Below, one piece after another: positions 35,617 through 45,895 of a DNA stretch of 64,000 nucleotides. Numbering within the stretch: the stretch's first letter is position 1; the number at the start of each line of letters is the position of its first letter. A program made the position numbers and the translations under genes. This stretch comes from an uncultured Collinsella sp. (GTDB lineage: Bacteria > Actinomycetota > Coriobacteriia > Coriobacteriales > Coriobacteriaceae). The DNA lies in contig CANNOC010000013.1 in NCBI GenBank assembly GCA_947507155.1, forward strand, positions 1-64,000. The letters are read 5' to 3'. The notes beneath the pieces are model-generated. The model was not told where the DNA came from. It searched no databases and saw only the letters and a program-made list of their open reading frames with translations.

Positions 35617-37041
35617 ATGATAGAGATCGCCGTCAACAACCTCGCGGCCGCAACAGGGGCCCGAACCGTGACGGGAGAAGCCGATCGGGTATGCCGCGGT
35701 TGCGTTATCGACTCGCGCCAGGTTGAGGAGGGCACGATATTCGTCGCCTTCCCGGGTGAAAAGGTCGACGGCAACGACTTTGCTTCCCGTGCCATCGAGT
35801 CGGGTGCCGGCGCCGTCGTGATGACGCGCGAGCCCGATGCCGAGCTGCTTTCGCTGGCCCATGAGAAGGGCTGCGCCATCCTGCATACCGATGACCCCGA
35901 GGAGTTTTTGCTGCGCCTGGCTCACGCTTATCGTTTGGAGCTTGGCTGCCTGGTAATTGGCATTACCGGCTCTATCGGCAAGACGACAACCAAGGACGTG
36001 CTCGCCGCGGTGCTCGCCAAGCGCTATCGCGTTTGGGCAACCAAGGGTAACTACAACAACCTGATCGGTATGCCGCTCACGGTGCTGGCGGCCCCTGCCG
36101 ACACCGAGGTTCTGGTGCTCGAGATGGGCATGAACCATTTCCACGAGATTGAGCGCATGTCTCAGTCCGCCAATCCCAACCTTGCCATTGTGACCAAGAT
36201 CGGCACCTCCCATATCGGTATTCTGGGCAGTCGCGAGAATATCGCTCGTGCCAAATCCGAGATTGTTGGCGGCATGTGCGCCGCCGGAGACCTTCTCCCG
36301 TTGCTGGTTTTGGGTGGTGAGGACGACTTTACTCCGTTCATCCGCGACACCTTTGCCGCGCCTGCGGGCGTCGACGTGATGCTTGCGGGCGTCTCGGACG
36401 ACGATGAGGTCCGTGCGTGCGACATTCGCATTGATGACGAGGGACGCCCGGTCTTTACGCTCGATTTTGGCTTGGGCGAGACTATCGACACACTGCTTGC
36501 CATTCCCGGCGCGCAGTCCGTTCCCAATGCCATCAAGGCCGCGGCGGTTGCCTATCGTCTTGGCGTGACGCCCGAGCAGATCGATGCCGCCTTTAGGGGT
36601 CTTACGATTACCGGGCATCGCCAGGAAATCAAGCGCGCCAAGAGCGGCGCTCGCGTCATCGACGACTCATATAACGCCAGTGCCGAATCGATGGCAGCCG
36701 GCCTCGACCTGCTGTGTTCGCTTTCGTGCACGGGTTCGCGCATGGCGGTTCTGGGCGAGATGGGCGAGATGGGCGACGAGGCTCCTCGCATGCATGAGCT
36801 GGTGGGCGCCTATGCGGCGGCCAAGAAGCTCGATATGCTCGCATGTGTCGGCGGTGAGCTTGCCCAGCGTATGGCCGAGGCCGCGCGCATGATGGGTATG
36901 GATGAGGACCGCATTCAGGTGTTCTCCGACTATCAGCAGGTGCTCGACCGTATGGGCGGCGCTCTTGAGCAGCATGATGTCGTGCTGGTCAAGGGCTCAC
37001 GCTTCGTTGAGCTCGATCGCTTTGTGGAAGGTGTGTGCTAG
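35617..37041 (+). CDS. murF: UDP-MurNAc-tripeptide--D-alanyl-D-alanine ligase
   Basis: A 474-residue Mur ligase. The P-loop GITGSIGKTTTKDV (near residue 115), EMGMNHFHEI and the C-terminal VIDDSYNASAESM are typical of MurF. It adds D-Ala-D-Ala to the cytoplasmic precursor. CAGGGGGGCTGCA precedes the ATG. murE, which often lies between ftsI and murF, is absent here: the gap of 123 nt holds no gene. Confidence 0.95.
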   Translation: MIEIAVNNLAAATGARTVTGEADRVCRGCVIDSRQVEEGTIFVAFPGEKVDGNDFASRAIESGAGAVVMTREPDAELLSLAHEKGCAILHTDDPEEFLLRLAHAYRLELGCLVIGITGSIGKTTTKDVLAAVLAKRYRVWATKGNYNNLIGMPLTVLAAPADTEVLVLEMGMNHFHEIERMSQSANPNLAIVTKIGTSHIGILGSRENIARAKSEIVGGMCAAGDLLPLLVLGGEDDFTPFIRDTFAAPAGVDVMLAGVSDDDEVRACDIRIDDEGRPVFTLDFGLGETIDTLLAIPGAQSVPNAIKAAAVAYRLGVTPEQIDAAFRGLTITGHRQEIKRAKSGARVIDDSYNASAESMAAGLDLLCSLSCTGSRMAVLGEMGEMGDEAPRMHELVGAYAAAKKLDMLACVGGELAQRMAEAARMMGMDEDRIQVFSDYQQVLDRMGGALEQHDVVLVKGSRFVELDRFVEGVC

Positions 37042-37044
37042 TCC

Positions 37045-38064
37045 ATGTTCGGCAATCCTTCGTATCCTACGTACCAGGCATTTTTGGGATTGGGCATCGC
37101 CGCCGTCATCGCGATGCTGCTTATGCCGTGGTGGATTAAGCTCCTGAAGGTCGAGGGCATCGGCCAGCAGGTTCGCGCCGATGGCCCCAAGCGTCACCTG
37201 ATTAAGCAGGGCACGCCCACCATGGGTGGCGTCATCATCCTGGTTGCCGTTTCGCTGACCTGCCTTTTGATGGGAAAGCTCACCACCGAGCTCGTGCTTG
37301 TGCTGCTCGCCACGCTGGCAACCGGCGTTCTTGGCCTCATCGACGACCTGACTTCTGTCACGCACGGCCGCTCGCTCGGCCTGACGCCTCACGCCAAGAT
37401 GATTGGCCTTACCCTCATCTGCGTTACCTTTACCGTGCTTGCTGTCAACTGGTGCGGCGTCGCCCCCGAGATTCGTTTCCCCGGTGGCCTGACGATCGAC
37501 CTTGGTGTGCTCTCGACCACCATTTGCGGCCTCTCTTTTCCGTGGCTCTACCTTGTCTTTTGCTGGCTGATGATCGCGGGCCTTTCCAACGCCGTAAACC
37601 TCACCGACGGCTTGGACGGTCTTGCCGGCGGCACCTCCATGATCGCCATGCTGGCCATGGCTGCCATGGCGTTTTTGCACGGCGATGTGAACCTGTCCAT
37701 CTTCTGCACGGCGTGCGCTGGCGCCTGCCTGGGCTTTTTGTGGTTCAACTGCTATCCGGCGAGCATCTTTATGGGCGATACCGGCTCGCTTGCCCTGGGT
37801 GCCGCTTTTGCCTGCACCTCCATCATGACCAACACCGAAGTCGTTTCCCTCATCATCGGCGGTCTGTTTATCGTCGAGACCCTGTCGGTCATGATCCAGG
37901 TTGTCTATTTCCACTTTACGCACAAGCGCGTCTTCCTTATGGCGCCCATTCATCATCATTTCGAAAAGAAGGGCTGGGCCGAGACCAAGGTCGTCATCCG
38001 TTTTTGGATTGTCGCCGCGGCCTTCGGAGCCCTGGGCCTCGCGTTGTTCTTCCAGTTGGGATAG
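37045..38064 (+). CDS. mraY: phospho-MurNAc-pentapeptide transferase
   Basis: A 339-residue, 10-helix membrane enzyme that makes lipid I. It has the KRHLIKQGTPTMGG and LGLIDDL motifs, NLTDGLDGLAGG, MGDTGSLALG and the HHHFEKKGW loop, all conserved in MraY. It starts 3 nt after murF, so translation is coupled. Confidence 0.97.
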   Translation: MFGNPSYPTYQAFLGLGIAAVIAMLLMPWWIKLLKVEGIGQQVRADGPKRHLIKQGTPTMGGVIILVAVSLTCLLMGKLTTELVLVLLATLATGVLGLIDDLTSVTHGRSLGLTPHAKMIGLTLICVTFTVLAVNWCGVAPEIRFPGGLTIDLGVLSTTICGLSFPWLYLVFCWLMIAGLSNAVNLTDGLDGLAGGTSMIAMLAMAAMAFLHGDVNLSIFCTACAGACLGFLWFNCYPASIFMGDTGSLALGAAFACTSIMTNTEVVSLIIGGLFIVETLSVMIQVVYFHFTHKRVFLMAPIHHHFEKKGWAETKVVIRFWIVAAAFGALGLALFFQLG

Positions 38065-38073
38065 TGGTCTTTC

Positions 38074-39480
38074 ATGCCTCTTGCTGATGTCTTTAGCCTG
38101 CTCGTTTTGGGCCAGGGTAAGTCCGGTCTTGATGTCGCTCGCTGGGCGCTTGCACATCCCGAGCGTGTGAGTGCCGTTACCGTTTACGGTGGCGGCACGT
38201 CCGAGCCCAACGATGCCACGCGCTCGCTCGAGGCGCACGGGGCATCGTTTGTCTACGGAACCGAGCAGGTCGAGGGCGCGTTTGATGTATGCGTGACGTG
38301 TCCGGGCATCTCGGAGTTCTCGGCATTCTTTAAGGCTGGCCGTGATCACGCTGCCCAGATTATGGGTGAGCCCGAGTTTGCCTACCGTCTGTCTCCCCAA
38401 AATTGGATTGCCATTACGGGCACCAACGGCAAGACGACAACCACGTCACTGACCGATTACCTGCTTAAGGCGGCGGGCGAGGCGAGCGTTGCTGTCGGCA
38501 ACATTGGCGAGCCTCCGGTGAACGAGATCGATGGCCGTGCGCATAACGAGTGGTTTGTGGCGGAGCTTTCGAGCTATCAGATCGCAACGACCCAGGAGCT
38601 TCACCCCCGTGTGGCGGTGCTGCTCAACATTACCCCCGACCATCTGGGCTGGCATAAGAGCCATAAGAACTATGCGCTCGCCAAGATTAAGCTCTTCGAG
38701 AATATGGTCGACGATGACCTGGTGATTGTTGACGTCGAGGATGCCGGTATCCACGAGTTCGATGAGTACATCTATGTTCCGGGCCGTCGCATCTGCAAGG
38801 TTGCTTTTGACGAGCCTGCGGGCGAGGACGCCGCATTTGTGCGCGATGGCAAGATGGTCGTTCGCCTGAAGGGCGTCGAGACCCCGCTCGTCGATACGTC
38901 CGAGCTTAAGATTTCGGGCCATCACAATGTAATCAATGCCCTGTGTGCTGCCACGGCGGCCCTGACGGTCGGCGCCGATGTTGACGGTGTGTGTCGCGGC
39001 CTGGTCTCGTTCCAGCCGCTGGAGCACCGCGTTGAGCCCTGTGGCGAGATCGATGGCGTGCGCTATGTTAACGATTCCAAGGCAACGAACACCGATGCGG
39101 TCGAAAAGGCCCTGACGGCGTTTCCCGATGACGATGTGATCTTGCTGCTCGGCGGTCACGATAAGGGCACGCCGCTCGAGTCCTTTGCCCGCGTTGTGAT
39201 GGATAACGTTCGCTCGGTGGTCTGCTTTGGCGACGCGCGCGAGCGCTTTACCGCCGCTATGGACGAGGCGGATGTCGACGGTGATGTCGATATCGCCCAG
39301 GCCGACGACCTGCGCGATGCCGTGGACGTTGCCCGTTCGCTCTCGAGCCGCGGCGATGTGATCTTACTGTCGCCCGCCTGCTCTTCGTTCGATGAGTTCT
39401 CGGGCTACGAGGAGCGCGGTCGCGTGTTTAAGGACTATGTGGCCCAGCTTGCCGCTGCGTCCAATACGCAAATGGAATAG
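38074..39480 (+). CDS. murD: UDP-N-acetylmuramoylalanine--D-glutamate ligase
   Basis: A 468-residue Mur ligase adding D-Glu. It has an N-terminal Rossmann-like segment (LLVLGQGKSGLDVARWAL), the ATP P-loop GTNGKTTTTSL near residue 115, and YVNDSKATNTDAVEKAL with LGGHDKGT in the C-terminal domain, the usual MurD marks. It starts 9 nt after mraY. Confidence 0.95.
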   Translation: MPLADVFSLLVLGQGKSGLDVARWALAHPERVSAVTVYGGGTSEPNDATRSLEAHGASFVYGTEQVEGAFDVCVTCPGISEFSAFFKAGRDHAAQIMGEPEFAYRLSPQNWIAITGTNGKTTTTSLTDYLLKAAGEASVAVGNIGEPPVNEIDGRAHNEWFVAELSSYQIATTQELHPRVAVLLNITPDHLGWHKSHKNYALAKIKLFENMVDDDLVIVDVEDAGIHEFDEYIYVPGRRICKVAFDEPAGEDAAFVRDGKMVVRLKGVETPLVDTSELKISGHHNVINALCAATAALTVGADVDGVCRGLVSFQPLEHRVEPCGEIDGVRYVNDSKATNTDAVEKALTAFPDDDVILLLGGHDKGTPLESFARVVMDNVRSVVCFGDARERFTAAMDEADVDGDVDIAQADDLRDAVDVARSLSSRGDVILLSPACSSFDEFSGYEERGRVFKDYVAQLAAASNTQME

Positions 39481-39489
39481 GGGCTGCCG

Positions 39490-41004
39490 GTGAGAGAGGA
39501 GAGCCCCCGACAGAATATGAGGAGGCCCGACTCGGACCGTGCTTCCTCGCAGCGCAGCACGCCGCGCGCCGGTCGTCGCACGCAGGGCATCGGCGAACGT
39601 TATATCGCCGGCGTCCCCGCACGTATCATGCGACCCCGCCTGGTCTTTTTGACCTGCCTGTTCTCGCTGGTCTGTTTTGGCCTGCTTATGGTGTACTCGG
39701 CATCTTCAGTCGAGGCGCTTCACGAGAACGACTCCGCGACCTACTTTTTGTTCCGGCAGTTTATGTTCACTGTCGTCGGTGTTGCTGCCCTCGAGTTCAT
39801 CGCGCGCGTTGCACCCGATAGCTGGTTTGGCGAAGGGGCGCTTAAACTTGCTCTTATCGCTATGATGATCTTGCTGTTTGCGGTGTTCCTCTTTGGTAGC
39901 GGCAGCCGTGGCGCTACGCGTTGGCTGAGCATTGCCGGCATTCAGTTTCAGCCATCGGAGTTTCTCAAGCCGTTTGCCATTGCCTATTCTGCCATCATGC
40001 TCGATCGCGTGTTTTCGCCCGGCGGTAACATCAATGAGTTCCTTAAGGGCATGGGCTTATATTTGGGCATATCGCTCGTCTTGATTTTTATTCAGCCCGA
40101 CTTTGGCACCATCCTGATTATTCTGTTGACGATCATGTGCATGGCGCTCTTTGCCGGTCTTGACCCAAAATTCATTATCGGTGCGATTCTTGCTGGCGCC
40201 GTCATCATCGTGATCGCTCTTGTCGTCGAGCCGTACCGTATGGTGCGCATTCAGGTTCTCTTGAACCCTTGGGCAGATGAATATGGAGACGGGTATCAGG
40301 CAACGCTCGCCATTATGGCGTTTGCTTCGGGCGGACTGTTCGGCCGCGGTATCGGTAACTCAACCATGAAGTACTCGTATTTGCCCGAGGCACACAACGA
40401 CTACATCCTGGCCATCATTGGCGAGGAGGTTGGCTTTTTGGGGACGCTGCTGTTTTTCTTGGTGTTTGCGATGCTGATCTACTCGGCGTTTCGAATTGCC
40501 GAGCAGGCCGCCGATCGTCGCGGGGCGCTCATGGCTTCGGGCTCTGCGGTTATCCTCGCGGTGCAGTTTTTGATCAACGCGCTGGGTATTCTCAACGTGT
40601 TTCCTATGACGGGTAAGCCGCTGCCGTTTATCAGCTATGGCGGCTCGTCGATTATCGTGTCGCTCATGCTCGCCGGGCTTATTTTGCGCGTCTCGCACGA
40701 GAGCGCTCGACGCGATGAATACGATCGTCGTCGCGATAGCTTTGCCGTTATGGACGAGAGCACTGCCGGTGTTCCCCATACACGTGGGGAGCGCTCGTCG
40801 CGTGGCGGTTTTACCGTCTTGAACGGTTTTGCTTCGGAGTCGGATGCCCGTCCGCGCTCGGCGCCGCAGAGTCGCCCGCAACGACCGACGCCGCGCAATA
40901 CGGGTGGCGGATATAATCGGATCGACTTGAATTCGGACCCGTCGGCGCGCTTGCGCACCGACGACCAGGGGCCGCGCGTACGAAGGGACTACCATGACCG
41001 ATAA
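39490..41004 (+). CDS. ftsW: lipid II glycosyltransferase FtsW (SEDS family)
   Basis: A 504-residue SEDS protein with about 10 membrane segments between residues 45 and 400. It polymerises lipid II at the septum with FtsI. GSRGATRWLSIAGIQFQPSEFLKP and YLPEAHNDYILAIIGEE are diagnostic, the first carrying the conserved loop after segment 4. Both tails are long, basic and disordered: about 45 residues in front and about 100 behind, rich in Arg, Ser and Pro. The GTG at 39490 has AGGGG upstream; an ATG at 39517 is an alternative. The end overlaps murG by 11 nt. Confidence 0.94.
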   Translation: MREESPRQNMRRPDSDRASSQRSTPRAGRRTQGIGERYIAGVPARIMRPRLVFLTCLFSLVCFGLLMVYSASSVEALHENDSATYFLFRQFMFTVVGVAALEFIARVAPDSWFGEGALKLALIAMMILLFAVFLFGSGSRGATRWLSIAGIQFQPSEFLKPFAIAYSAIMLDRVFSPGGNINEFLKGMGLYLGISLVLIFIQPDFGTILIILLTIMCMALFAGLDPKFIIGAILAGAVIIVIALVVEPYRMVRIQVLLNPWADEYGDGYQATLAIMAFASGGLFGRGIGNSTMKYSYLPEAHNDYILAIIGEEVGFLGTLLFFLVFAMLIYSAFRIAEQAADRRGALMASGSAVILAVQFLINALGILNVFPMTGKPLPFISYGGSSIIVSLMLAGLILRVSHESARRDEYDRRRDSFAVMDESTAGVPHTRGERSSRGGFTVLNGFASESDARPRSAPQSRPQRPTPRNTGGGYNRIDLNSDPSARLRTDDQGPRVRRDYHDR

Positions 41005-42109
41005 GATGACCGTTGCTATCGCAGCCGGCGGCACGGCGGGACATATCAACCCCGCACTCGCCTTGGCCGAGGAGCTACGTGACCGTGGCCACCACGTTGT
41101 GTTTGTGGGTCAGTCGCATAAGCTCGAGGGTCGTTTGGTTCCCGAGGCAGGGTTCGATTTTGTGCCGATTACGGTTACGGGCTTCGACCGCTCTCGCCCT
41201 TGGACGGCATTGAGCTCGCTGTGGCGTGTCTATAAGGCGAAGCGCACGCTCGGCAGCCATTTTTCTAAAGCCTGTAAGCCCGATGTCGCTATAGGTTTTG
41301 GCGCCTATGTCGAGGTCCCGCTTCTGGGCTGGTGCAAAGACGCGGGCATTCCGTATCTGCTGCACGAACAGAACTCCGTTCCGGGCCTTGCTAACAAGAT
41401 GATGAGTTCGCATGCCGCCCGCGTTTGCATCTCGGTGCCGGCAGCACGTTCCGCGTTTGAGCGCGAGGGCGATCCTGACCATGTACTCATGACCGGCAAC
41501 CCCGTGCGCCGTTCTGTGATCGAGGGAGATCGGGTTCGCGGTCGCAGGGCTCTCGACGTGCCTGAGGACGCCACACTCCTGCTGGTGTTTGGCGGCTCAC
41601 TTGGTGCTCAACATCTTAATGAGCGCGTGGCTTCGCTTAAAAACGAGTTGCTCTCGCGCGATAATCTCTATGTTTTGCATTCGACGGGCGCCGATGGCTT
41701 CGAGGACACCGAGCGTGCTCTTGCCCTGATGCCCGAGGAGGCGAAGCGGTATCGCGTCCAGCCCTACATCGACAATATGGGCGATATGCTGGCCGCGGCC
41801 GATTTGGTCCTCTCGCGCTCGGGCGCTTCGAGCGTTGCCGAGATCGCGGCCCTTGCCACACCTTCGGTACTGGTGCCGTATCCGCATGCGACGGCCGATC
41901 ATCAGACCACCAATGCCCGCTATCTGGTCGATGCCGGTGCTGGCGTGCTCTGCGCCGATGCCGATCTCGATACCCAGGCGTTTGCCGATGAGCTGCTGCA
42001 TCTTATCGATGATGCGCAGGCGCGCGATGCCATGCGTCAGGCGGCTCGCGGTTTGGCCCAGGACCGCGCTGCCGTCCTTTTGGCAGACGCGGTAGAAGGA
42101 TTGCGTTAG
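40994..42109 (+). CDS. murG: lipid II-forming GlcNAc transferase
   Basis: A 371-residue GT-B glycosyltransferase that adds GlcNAc to lipid I. The N-terminal glycine loop AAGGTAGHINPALALAEEL, HEQNSVPGLANK and the second-domain motifs GGSLGAQHLNE and SRSGASSVAEIAAL fit MurG closely. It overlaps ftsW by 11 nt. Normal length. Confidence 0.96.
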   Translation: MTDKMTVAIAAGGTAGHINPALALAEELRDRGHHVVFVGQSHKLEGRLVPEAGFDFVPITVTGFDRSRPWTALSSLWRVYKAKRTLGSHFSKACKPDVAIGFGAYVEVPLLGWCKDAGIPYLLHEQNSVPGLANKMMSSHAARVCISVPAARSAFEREGDPDHVLMTGNPVRRSVIEGDRVRGRRALDVPEDATLLLVFGGSLGAQHLNERVASLKNELLSRDNLYVLHSTGADGFEDTERALALMPEEAKRYRVQPYIDNMGDMLAAADLVLSRSGASSVAEIAALATPSVLVPYPHATADHQTTNARYLVDAGAGVLCADADLDTQAFADELLHLIDDAQARDAMRQAARGLAQDRAAVLLADAVEGLR

Positions 42110-42206
42110 TTAGACGGGATATCGCGGGCCGCCCTCGCGCGGATGCGGTAGGTGCGGTACAGTAGACGGGTTACAGGCAGTGTTTACGCAAGGAGTACAC
42201 GAGCAC

Positions 42207-43625
42207 ATGGCTGATTCCCAGACTGCAACCTCCGCGCCCGATTTCAAGAGCGCCCATTTTATCGGTATCGGTGGCGCCGGCATGAGCGGCATCGCCCTCG
42301 TCCTTCACGAGCGCGGCTATGTCGTTACCGGCTCCGACCTTAAGACGTCGCGCTATATTCGCCAGCTTACCCGCGCCGGCGTGAAGGTGCATGTGGGCCA
42401 TGAGGCCGCCACCATCGACGAGGTCAAGCCCGACGTCGTCGTGGTCTCTACCGCTATTCCCGAGTCCAACCCCGAGCTCGTCCGTGCGCGCGAGCTGGGT
42501 ATTCCCGTGTGGCCTCGCGCCAAGATGCTCTCGGCTCTGGGCCACGGCTACACCACCGTCGCCGTCGCCGGTACTCACGGCAAGACCACGACCTCTTCGA
42601 TGTGTGCCACCATGCTCGACCGCATGGGTCTGGATCCCAGCTTCCTGATCGGTGGCATTGTCGAGGGCTACGATACCAACGGCAAGAACGGCTCGGGCGA
42701 CTATTTTGTCGCCGAGGCGGATGAGTCCGACAGCTCCTTCCTGTTCCTTAACCCCAATGTGGTCATCGTGACCAACGTCGAGGCCGACCATCTCGATCAT
42801 TACTCGGGTATCGAGGAGATCGAGGCCACCTTCGCCAAGTTTATGAGTCTGGTGGGCGAGGACGGCACGGTCATCGTCTGTGGCGAGGACCCGCATCTGG
42901 TCGAGCTTGCCAGGTCGACCGGTCGCCGCGTGCTCTCGTACGGTTTTGCCGAGACCAACGACATCGTCTGCGTGCATCCGGATGTCAAGGGCATCCAGAG
43001 CGACTTTATCGTTCGCTTTGAGGACGGCACCGAGCACGCTGTCGAGATTAAGAGCAACCCCGGTCGTCACAACATGCTCAACGCCACGGCCGTCTTGACC
43101 GTCGCTCATGTCCTAGGCCTCGATATCGACGCCGCCGCTAAGGCACTTTCGAGTTTTGAAGGCGTCCGCCGTCGCTTTACCCACGTGGGCGATATCGACG
43201 GCATCACGGTGGTTGACGATTACGGCCATCATCCCACCGAGATCAAGGCGACGCTCGCTGCTGCCTCTTCGCTGGGCTACAAACATGTCGACGTCGTGTT
43301 CCAGCCGCACCGCTATTCGCGCCTGCAGGCTCTGTGCGATGACTTTGCCGACGCATTCGCCAATGCTGACAAGCTGCTGTTGATTGACGTGTTCTCTGCC
43401 GGCGAGATGCCCATCCCGGGCGTCACGTCCAAGATGCTTGCCGATACCGTGCGCGCCAAGCACCCCGGCAAGGAGGTCGTGTACTGCTCGAGCCGTCTTG
43501 AGCTCAATGAGGAGCTCGAGAAGATGGTGGGCGAGGGCGATTTGCTGCTTACCATGGGCGCCGGCGACGTCACGACGGTCGGCCCCGAGTTCATCGAGTA
43601 TCTGACTGCCAAGAAAGACGCTTAA
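42207..43625 (+). CDS. murC: UDP-N-acetylmuramate--L-alanine ligase
   Basis: A 472-residue Mur ligase adding L-Ala. FIGIGGAGMSGIALVL starts the UDP-binding domain, GTHGKTTTSSM is the P-loop and VVDDYGHHPTEIKATL marks the C-terminal domain of MurC. The ATG at 42207 with AAGGAG upstream (about 11 nt) is preferred over a GTG at 42180 that has no ribosome site. Confidence 0.96.
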   Translation: MADSQTATSAPDFKSAHFIGIGGAGMSGIALVLHERGYVVTGSDLKTSRYIRQLTRAGVKVHVGHEAATIDEVKPDVVVVSTAIPESNPELVRARELGIPVWPRAKMLSALGHGYTTVAVAGTHGKTTTSSMCATMLDRMGLDPSFLIGGIVEGYDTNGKNGSGDYFVAEADESDSSFLFLNPNVVIVTNVEADHLDHYSGIEEIEATFAKFMSLVGEDGTVIVCGEDPHLVELARSTGRRVLSYGFAETNDIVCVHPDVKGIQSDFIVRFEDGTEHAVEIKSNPGRHNMLNATAVLTVAHVLGLDIDAAAKALSSFEGVRRRFTHVGDIDGITVVDDYGHHPTEIKATLAAASSLGYKHVDVVFQPHRYSRLQALCDDFADAFANADKLLLIDVFSAGEMPIPGVTSKMLADTVRAKHPGKEVVYCSSRLELNEELEKMVGEGDLLLTMGAGDVTTVGPEFIEYLTAKKDA

Positions 43626-43630
43626 ACCCC

Positions 43631-44542
43631 ATGGGTCTGTTTAACGCCGTCATGGCGCTTTCGGGCATGATCGATACGGACGTAATTGAGGATGAACGCC
43701 TCGCGCGCCATACGAGCTATCGTATCGGCGGCAAGGCGGACCTCTTTGTGACGTGTCACAGCTATCATGCCTTGCGTCGCGCCGTGGCGGTGCTCGATCG
43801 TGAGCAGGTGCCGTGGGTCATTATCGGCAAGGGATCTAATCTGCTTGTTGCCGATGCAGGCTATCGCGGCGCCGTCATTTCGTTGGGGCGTGAGTTCCAG
43901 CGTACGGTTGTCGCCGAAGACGGTTGTACGCTGACGGTCGGTGCGGGCGTGATATTCGCTCGCCTAGTCAACGACGCGCTGTCGCGCAGCCTTTCGGGCC
44001 TTGAGTTTGCGGTCGGTATTCCCGGCTCCGTTGGCGGCGCCGTGTCCATGAATGCCGGCACGCGAACCGAGTGGATTGGCTCGCTGGTCGAAGATGTCGT
44101 TACGTTTGACCCGAGCTCCGGCATCAAACATTACGCGGGCTCGGAGATCGCTTGGGGCTACCGTGAATGCAGCCTGCCGCGTAACGAGATCATTCTGGAG
44201 TGCGTGCTCAAGCTCAAACCTGCGCCCAAGGCCGATATCCGTGAACGTATGGAGCGGTACCTGACGCGGCGTAAGCGCACACAGCCCATGGGCTGTGCAT
44301 CCTGCGGGTCGGTATTTCGCAACCCGCCCGATGCGAGCGTGGGCAAGCTTATCGAGGATTGTGGATTAAAGGGTTTTTCGGTTGGCGGCGCGGAAGTTTC
44401 GCCCGTACACGCTAATTTTATCGTTAATAACGGAACCGCCTCGGCCGATGACGTGGCCGCGGTTATCAGACATGTGCACGGAAAGGTGAGGGAGGCGTAT
44501 GGCATCGAGCTCAGACCGGAAGTTAAATTCCTCGGCTTCTAG
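43631..44542 (+). CDS. murB: UDP-N-acetylenolpyruvoylglucosamine reductase
   Basis: A 303-residue FAD-dependent MurB, reducing enolpyruvyl-UDP-GlcNAc to UDP-MurNAc. HTSYRIGGKADLF, IIGKGSNLLVAD, GIPGSVGGAVSMNAG and CGSVFRNP are conserved, with the terminal active-site Glu in RPEVKFLG. It begins 5 nt after murC, and its 3' end overlaps ftsQ by 44 nt. Confidence 0.96.
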   Translation: MGLFNAVMALSGMIDTDVIEDERLARHTSYRIGGKADLFVTCHSYHALRRAVAVLDREQVPWVIIGKGSNLLVADAGYRGAVISLGREFQRTVVAEDGCTLTVGAGVIFARLVNDALSRSLSGLEFAVGIPGSVGGAVSMNAGTRTEWIGSLVEDVVTFDPSSGIKHYAGSEIAWGYRECSLPRNEIILECVLKLKPAPKADIRERMERYLTRRKRTQPMGCASCGSVFRNPPDASVGKLIEDCGLKGFSVGGAEVSPVHANFIVNNGTASADDVAAVIRHVHGKVREAYGIELRPEVKFLGF

Positions 44543-45767
44543 AGCATCGAAACCAACCTTCCGCCGCGCCGGAGGGCGTTCCGGCGCGGCGTCTCAGCCT
44601 CAACGTAAATCCGTTATGCCTTCTAAGCCTGCTGGGTCCGTGCGGCCTGCCAAGCGTTCGACTGCCGGTTCGCAGCTTGGCGGACGCCCCGCGGCCAAAA
44701 ATGTTGCTCGTCCGGTGGCACGTCCCTCGGTGACGCCCAAACCGGCGATGGGCGCCATACCTTCTCGCCCCATAGCGTCGCCCAAGCCCTCGTTGGGGGC
44801 AAAGGTGACGCGTCCCGGTCGCGCGCTGGGTGCATCTAAGCCACGTATGCTGACGTCGGTGTCGGCCTCCGCAAAACCGCAATCGGGCAAAAAGGGCTCT
44901 AATCCGTTGTCATCGATCGGCGCCCTGGCAAATCATGCGGCGGGTGCCGCTTCTGCCGTTAAGGGCAAGGGCAAAATCGTGGGCGGCATCCTTGCCGCTC
45001 TGGCAGCGCTTGCAGTCGTTGCCGTCGTCGTCATTAACTCTGGCCTGTTCGCCGCTACCGATATTCAGATCCAGGGCAGCGAGCATGTGACCAAGCACGA
45101 TGCCATCCAGCTGATCGATCTGCCCGAGAACACGTCGCTGTTCAATGTGAATCCCGACCAGATCACCGAGGGCCTTAAGCAAAATCCGTGGGTCTCGGGC
45201 GTGGATGTCCAACGTCAATTTCCCCATACGCTCATCATCACGCCGACGGAACGCAAAGTTATCGCAATCGTCTACATTAGTTCCGACGATCTTGCCTGGG
45301 CGATCGGGGACGATGACACATGGATTGCACCACTGTCTACCTCGGTCGATGTTGACGACCAGGGCAATGTCATCACAACGGGGGAGGGTGCCAACACCCT
45401 AAACGGCATCGATGCCGCCCTGGCGCTCGCCAAACATTACGGAGCCGTGCTGCTGACCGATGTCTCGGCCGATGTCGCGCCGGTTTCGGGGCAAGCGGTA
45501 AATTCCAAGGCGGTCAAGGCCGGCCTGGATTACGTCCGCGGATTCTCGAGCGAGTTCCTGGGCCAGGTCAAGGATATTTCCACGCCCTCGGTCGAGGCCA
45601 TCTCGGCGAATCTCGATAACGGTATCGAGGTGTCGCTCGGAGATTCGGATGACATTGCCAAAAAGGAGCGTATCGTTACCAAGCTGCTTTCGCAGGTGGA
45701 GGGCGTGACGTATATCAACGTTCGATCTCCTGGCAACTATACGTTTAGGAACGCACCGACCTCGTAG
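44499..45767 (+). CDS. ftsQ: cell division protein FtsQ/DivIB
   Basis: A 422-residue bitopic protein. The first 160 residues are basic, low-complexity and Pro/Ser/Ala-rich. One membrane segment (about 167-187: GGILAALAALAVVAVVVINS) is followed by a POTRA domain (about 190-260: ATDIQIQGSEHVTKHDAIQL onwards) and a beta domain. The N-terminal tail is much longer than in most FtsQ proteins. It overlaps murB by 44 nt and GTGAGGGAGGC precedes the ATG, so translation is well supported. It links FtsL and FtsB/DivIC to the divisome. Confidence 0.9.
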   Translation: MASSSDRKLNSSASRASKPTFRRAGGRSGAASQPQRKSVMPSKPAGSVRPAKRSTAGSQLGGRPAAKNVARPVARPSVTPKPAMGAIPSRPIASPKPSLGAKVTRPGRALGASKPRMLTSVSASAKPQSGKKGSNPLSSIGALANHAAGAASAVKGKGKIVGGILAALAALAVVAVVVINSGLFAATDIQIQGSEHVTKHDAIQLIDLPENTSLFNVNPDQITEGLKQNPWVSGVDVQRQFPHTLIITPTERKVIAIVYISSDDLAWAIGDDDTWIAPLSTSVDVDDQGNVITTGEGANTLNGIDAALALAKHYGAVLLTDVSADVAPVSGQAVNSKAVKAGLDYVRGFSSEFLGQVKDISTPSVEAISANLDNGIEVSLGDSDDIAKKERIVTKLLSQVEGVTYINVRSPGNYTFRNAPTS

Positions 45768-45895
45768 CGTCTTCTGGCCTTTGTTGACGGGGCATACCGC
45801 GCCGTTTATCTGGTTTGTTTGGTTTTCACCGTCAATTATTTGACTGATACGTTCATAATGTGCAAACATAATACGGTTTACCTTTGCATTTACTT